A stretch of 38,692 bases of DNA from assembly GCA_910584825.1 (NCBI GenBank), contig CAJUCI010000025.1, positions 1 to 38,692 on the forward strand. The letters are read 5' to 3'. The notes under the pieces are model-generated. The model ran no database searches, was not told where the DNA came from, and saw nothing but the letters and a program-made list of their open reading frames with translations. The stretch is from an uncultured Duncaniella sp. (GTDB taxonomy: Bacteria; Bacteroidota; Bacteroidia; Bacteroidales; Muribaculaceae). A program made the position numbers and the translations under genes. Below, piece by piece: positions 36,687 to 38,692 of the stretch; position 1 is the stretch's first letter, and each line of letters opens with the position of its first letter.

Positions 36687-37751
36687 TCAAAACCTTATCA
36701 CCATCTCGGCGCATATTTTGTCGCCGTCACCTGCGGCAACGGTCGCTCCGCTGTGATAGAAATACTTCTCGTAGTCGAGTCGTATGTCGCAGCGCACGGC
36801 TTTGTAGGCATAGGTCAGCGTGGCTCCGGCAGTGATGCGGTTGCGGGCCTGGTGGGTGGTGGAGAGGAGTCCGTCACTGTCGCGGCGGGCGTCGCTGTGA
36901 GGGGTCATGCCGTCCCAGCGGGCCTGAAACGACGCGCGGTTAAAGACTCCGGCCTTGACAGGCAGGGCATAGTCGGCCCACACTACCCATCCCTGCGCGG
37001 CGCGGTGGGCCTTGCGGGTGTAGTGCTTGTGCATGTATTCCCCCTCGAGGGTCCAGCGGCCGGGGGTCCAGGTCACGGACGCGCCCCACAGGTTGGTGCG
37101 CACCGAGTCGGGCGTAATCGACTGCATGCCGGTGGCAATCTTCACGTTGTCAATGCTGTAGGCCACCTTGGCGGCATAGCTCAACTCCTTGACCCACACC
37201 TCGTGGTCGGCCATCGCGGTGGGGTTGAACGCGCCCCCCTCCAAGCTCAGGCTCTGACCCTGCGCGAGCGGCAGGGTGTAGGCGAGCTTGGCACCGACGC
37301 CGCGCACGTTGCACATCTGCTTGCCGATGAACGAGCGGTTGGCAAACACATAGTTGGCCGGCCCGCGGAAACAGTCGGTGCCGAAAGGCAGACGGAACTG
37401 TCCGGCCTGGAATGCCAGCCCCCGGGTGATGCCTATGCGCCCCCAGGCGTCGAGAATCTTCATCTTGCCGCGGTCGCAGAGGTCGGTCTGCACGAAATAG
37501 TCAATCGACGGGGCCACCTGCCCGGCGAGGGTGACGCGGGCGTTGCGCACCTGAAATCGCGAACTCTTTGCGTCAATGTCCATCTCATAGCGCGTGCGTA
37601 ATGCGCCGTGAATCTGAGGGATATAGTTGACCTTTGCGGCCTCGGCCTCGTCGGCCCTCGATGTGGCGGGCACGGCCATGAGCAAAATCAAAAGCCCCGC
37701 AAGCCATAGCTGCGGGACTGTGATACGGTGGTTGGCGGAACGTAATGTCAT
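36687..37751 (-). CDS. Phosphate-selective-type porin (OprO/OprP family)
   Basis: This encodes 354 residues. The signal peptide (hydrophobic LWLAGLLILLMAVPATSRA) is cleaved near RADEA. The barrel begins with IPQIHGALRTRYEMD and RFQVRNARVTLAGQVAPSIDYFVQTDL, the two-strand start typical of OprO/OprP-like porins (PF07396), including the RxxRxxLxG pattern. Further strands have aromatic belts, with YTLPLAQGQSLSLEGGAF and WTLEGEYMHKHYTR, and the protein ends KICAEMVIRF with a C-terminal aromatic as in outer-membrane barrels. The length fits a 16-strand barrel. It is a general or anion-selective porin; phosphate selectivity is a family name, not shown here. It lies 85 bases downstream of the sigma factor gene and may share its transcript. 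Confidence 0.88.
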   Translation of the reverse strand: MTLRSANHRITVPQLWLAGLLILLMAVPATSRADEAEAAKVNYIPQIHGALRTRYEMDIDAKSSRFQVRNARVTLAGQVAPSIDYFVQTDLCDRGKMKILDAWGRIGITRGLAFQAGQFRLPFGTDCFRGPANYVFANRSFIGKQMCNVRGVGAKLAYTLPLAQGQSLSLEGGAFNPTAMADHEVWVKELSYAAKVAYSIDNVKIATGMQSITPDSVRTNLWGASVTWTPGRWTLEGEYMHKHYTRKAHRAAQGWVVWADYALPVKAGVFNRASFQARWDGMTPHSDARRDSDGLLSTTHQARNRITAGATLTYAYKAVRCDIRLDYEKYFYHSGATVAAGDGDKICAEMVIRF

Positions 37752-37836
37752 CTGCGGAATCTTTCTTCTTAATAGTTTCGATAAGTCATTTCATTAAGGA
37801 GAGAGAAGGGGGAGTGACGGGGAGAGGGAGGGAGGG

Positions 37837-38427
37837 TTACACGGCCAGCACGATATTCTTTTCGGCGGCCATGCGGCGCATGTTGATGATGGCATAGCGC
37901 ATGCGTCCGAGGGCGGTGTTGATGCTCACGCGTGTGGCCTCGGCAATCTCCTTGAACGACATGTTCCTGTAATAGCGCATCACCAGCACCTCGCGCTGGG
38001 GGTCGGGCAGAGCCATCACGAGGCGGCGGAGGTCCTCGTCAATCTGCAGGCTCACCATCTCGTCCTCCACGGTGCCGTCACACAGGTCGCGGCGGTTGAG
38101 CAGGTCGCACCCCTCCTCGTCGGTCGACATGCTGTTCTCCACCTTCTCCTGGCGGAAATAGTCGATGATGAGATTATGGGCAATGCGAGTCAGCCATCCC
38201 GAGAACTTGCCGTGCTCGGCATATCGTCCCTGCTTGATGGTCATGATGGCCTTGACGAAAGTCTCCTGGAAGATGTCGTCGGCGAGGTCCTTGTTCTTTA
38301 CGATGTGAAGGATGTAGGTATAGACCCTGTTCTTGTGACGCTCGAGCAGAATGTCAAACGCCTCGTTATTGTTGTTGGCATAAGCGGCGACCAGGTCACG
38401 GTCGGCGAGCTTAGTCAGTTCCTGCAT
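37837..38427 (-). CDS. RNA polymerase sigma-70 family (ECF-type) factor
   Basis: This encodes 196 residues, of ECF size. Region 2 is FDILLERHKNRVYTYILHIV followed by DIFQETFVKAI, HGKFSGWLTRIAHNLIIDYFR, the -10-binding part. A short acidic linker (TDEEGCDLLN) and region 4 follow: DPQREVLVMRYYRNMSFKEIAEATRVS and a DNA-binding helix TALGRMRYAIINMRR. The helix-turn-helix residues are intact. Bacteroidales often carry sigma factors of this kind as constitutive or redox-responsive regulators. No anti-sigma gene is adjacent, unlike FecI-type pairs, so it may not be under classical anti-sigma control. It heads the leftward group and has a good upstream promoter at 38535-38565. Confidence 0.93.
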   Translation of the reverse strand: MQELTKLADRDLVAAYANNNNEAFDILLERHKNRVYTYILHIVKNKDLADDIFQETFVKAIMTIKQGRYAEHGKFSGWLTRIAHNLIIDYFRQEKVENSMSTDEEGCDLLNRRDLCDGTVEDEMVSLQIDEDLRRLVMALPDPQREVLVMRYYRNMSFKEIAEATRVSINTALGRMRYAIINMRRMAAEKNIVLAV

Positions 38428-38534
38428 TGTATTCTCAAAGTTTATGGTTAGAGTAGCAGTGTAGTCTATAGGCTTAAATTTATGTTAAATTTTACTAAAT
38501 CGCGAAAACCGCACAATAATCGGGCTTTCTTATG

Positions 38535-38565
38535 CAAAAGTACCAAAAAAGCATCGAATCCGCAA
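38535..38565 (-). promoter_or_regulatory. Predicted promoter of the sigma factor gene
   Basis: On the minus strand TACTTTTG (38542-38535) fits TAnnTTTG, and TTG at 38565-38563 lies 20 bases upstream in the -33 place. Transcription would start near 38528, leaving a leader of about 100 bases. The remaining 38566-38692 shows only a small hairpin near 38644-38662 and no gene. Confidence 0.6.
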
Positions 38566-38692
38566 TAATCTTAGCATTATTTAACCACCAAAGAGTGAGT
38601 GTTAAACAATAACAACCGTTTAAAAATTGGAGAATTATTGGGACACGGGCAAATGTCCGTGGCTGAGCTTAACCGATATCGTTGATACCCGG

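Noticed and set aside
36348..37601. 417-residue open frame antisense to the porin and CTD-protein genes
   Set aside because: The minus-strand genes have signal peptides and known families. The plus frame spans two genes and a terminator, and its composition is of the shadow type.
38644..38662. Small hairpin (CACGGGCA...TGTCCGTG) at the right edge
   Set aside because: The stem is short, no T run follows, and the neighbouring gene lies outside the window, so no function can be given.

Overview
The window looks like chromosomal DNA of a Bacteroidales bacterium, most likely a GC-rich gut lineage such as Muribaculaceae. The support is a complete type IX secretion (T9SS) core, a C-terminal T9SS sorting domain, an Lnb-type (DUF4105) lipoprotein acyltransferase, a LruC-type surface lipoprotein, a BspA-type leucine-rich-repeat protein, a phosphate-selective (OprO/OprP-like) porin, and several TAnnTTTG promoter -7 boxes with weak Shine-Dalgarno signals. 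The family-level placement is inference from gene content and composition.

Layout. 1-2400: an AT-richer leftward block led by an HU-family protein, followed by a two-helix membrane protein, an unlisted 49-residue acidic protein, a META-domain lipoprotein, a 198-bp terminal-inverted-repeat element and a helical protein of unknown function. 2400-3400: C-rich degenerate repeats and one unknown gene. 3486-10574: the T9SS operon porT-porP-gldK-gldL-gldM-gldN, followed by a family 2 glycosyltransferase. 11568-14475: an AT-rich three-gene cassette with its own promoter, tandem upstream repeat and strong terminator (unknown beta-rich protein, small helical protein, papain/C39-like cysteine peptidase); this is the best candidate for an undescribed system. 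14498-17207, leftward: a cytidylate-kinase-like protein and a protein kinase fused to BspA-type LRRs. 17459-25841: an envelope and repair cluster of a SurA-like chaperone, an OstA/LptA-like protein, MutL, Lnb and a phosphatase-fold protein that has lost its metal ligands. 26050-32016: secA and maeB. 32343-34928: a LruC-type lipoprotein with mosaic composition. 35299-38427, leftward: a lipid kinase, a tiny T9SS-sorted protein, a porin and a sigma-70 factor.

How the genes fit together. Much of the window concerns the cell envelope. SecA and the SurA-like chaperone export and fold outer-membrane proteins, OstA-like protein serves LPS transport, Lnb finishes lipoproteins such as GldK and the LruC protein, and PorT/PorP/GldK-N build the T9SS that would place the 110-residue CTD protein on the surface.

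The intergenic DNA is unusually rich in simple dispersed repeats: heptads of the form AGTTTA(G/A), arrays of TAATTACTAATTGC type, a hairpin of more than 45 bp made of GACATAAGAGACAAAAG, and a composite of a palindrome plus a C-rich tail. Many are arranged as large inverted repeats around gene ends. No rRNA, tRNA, CRISPR array or complete insertion sequence was recognised.
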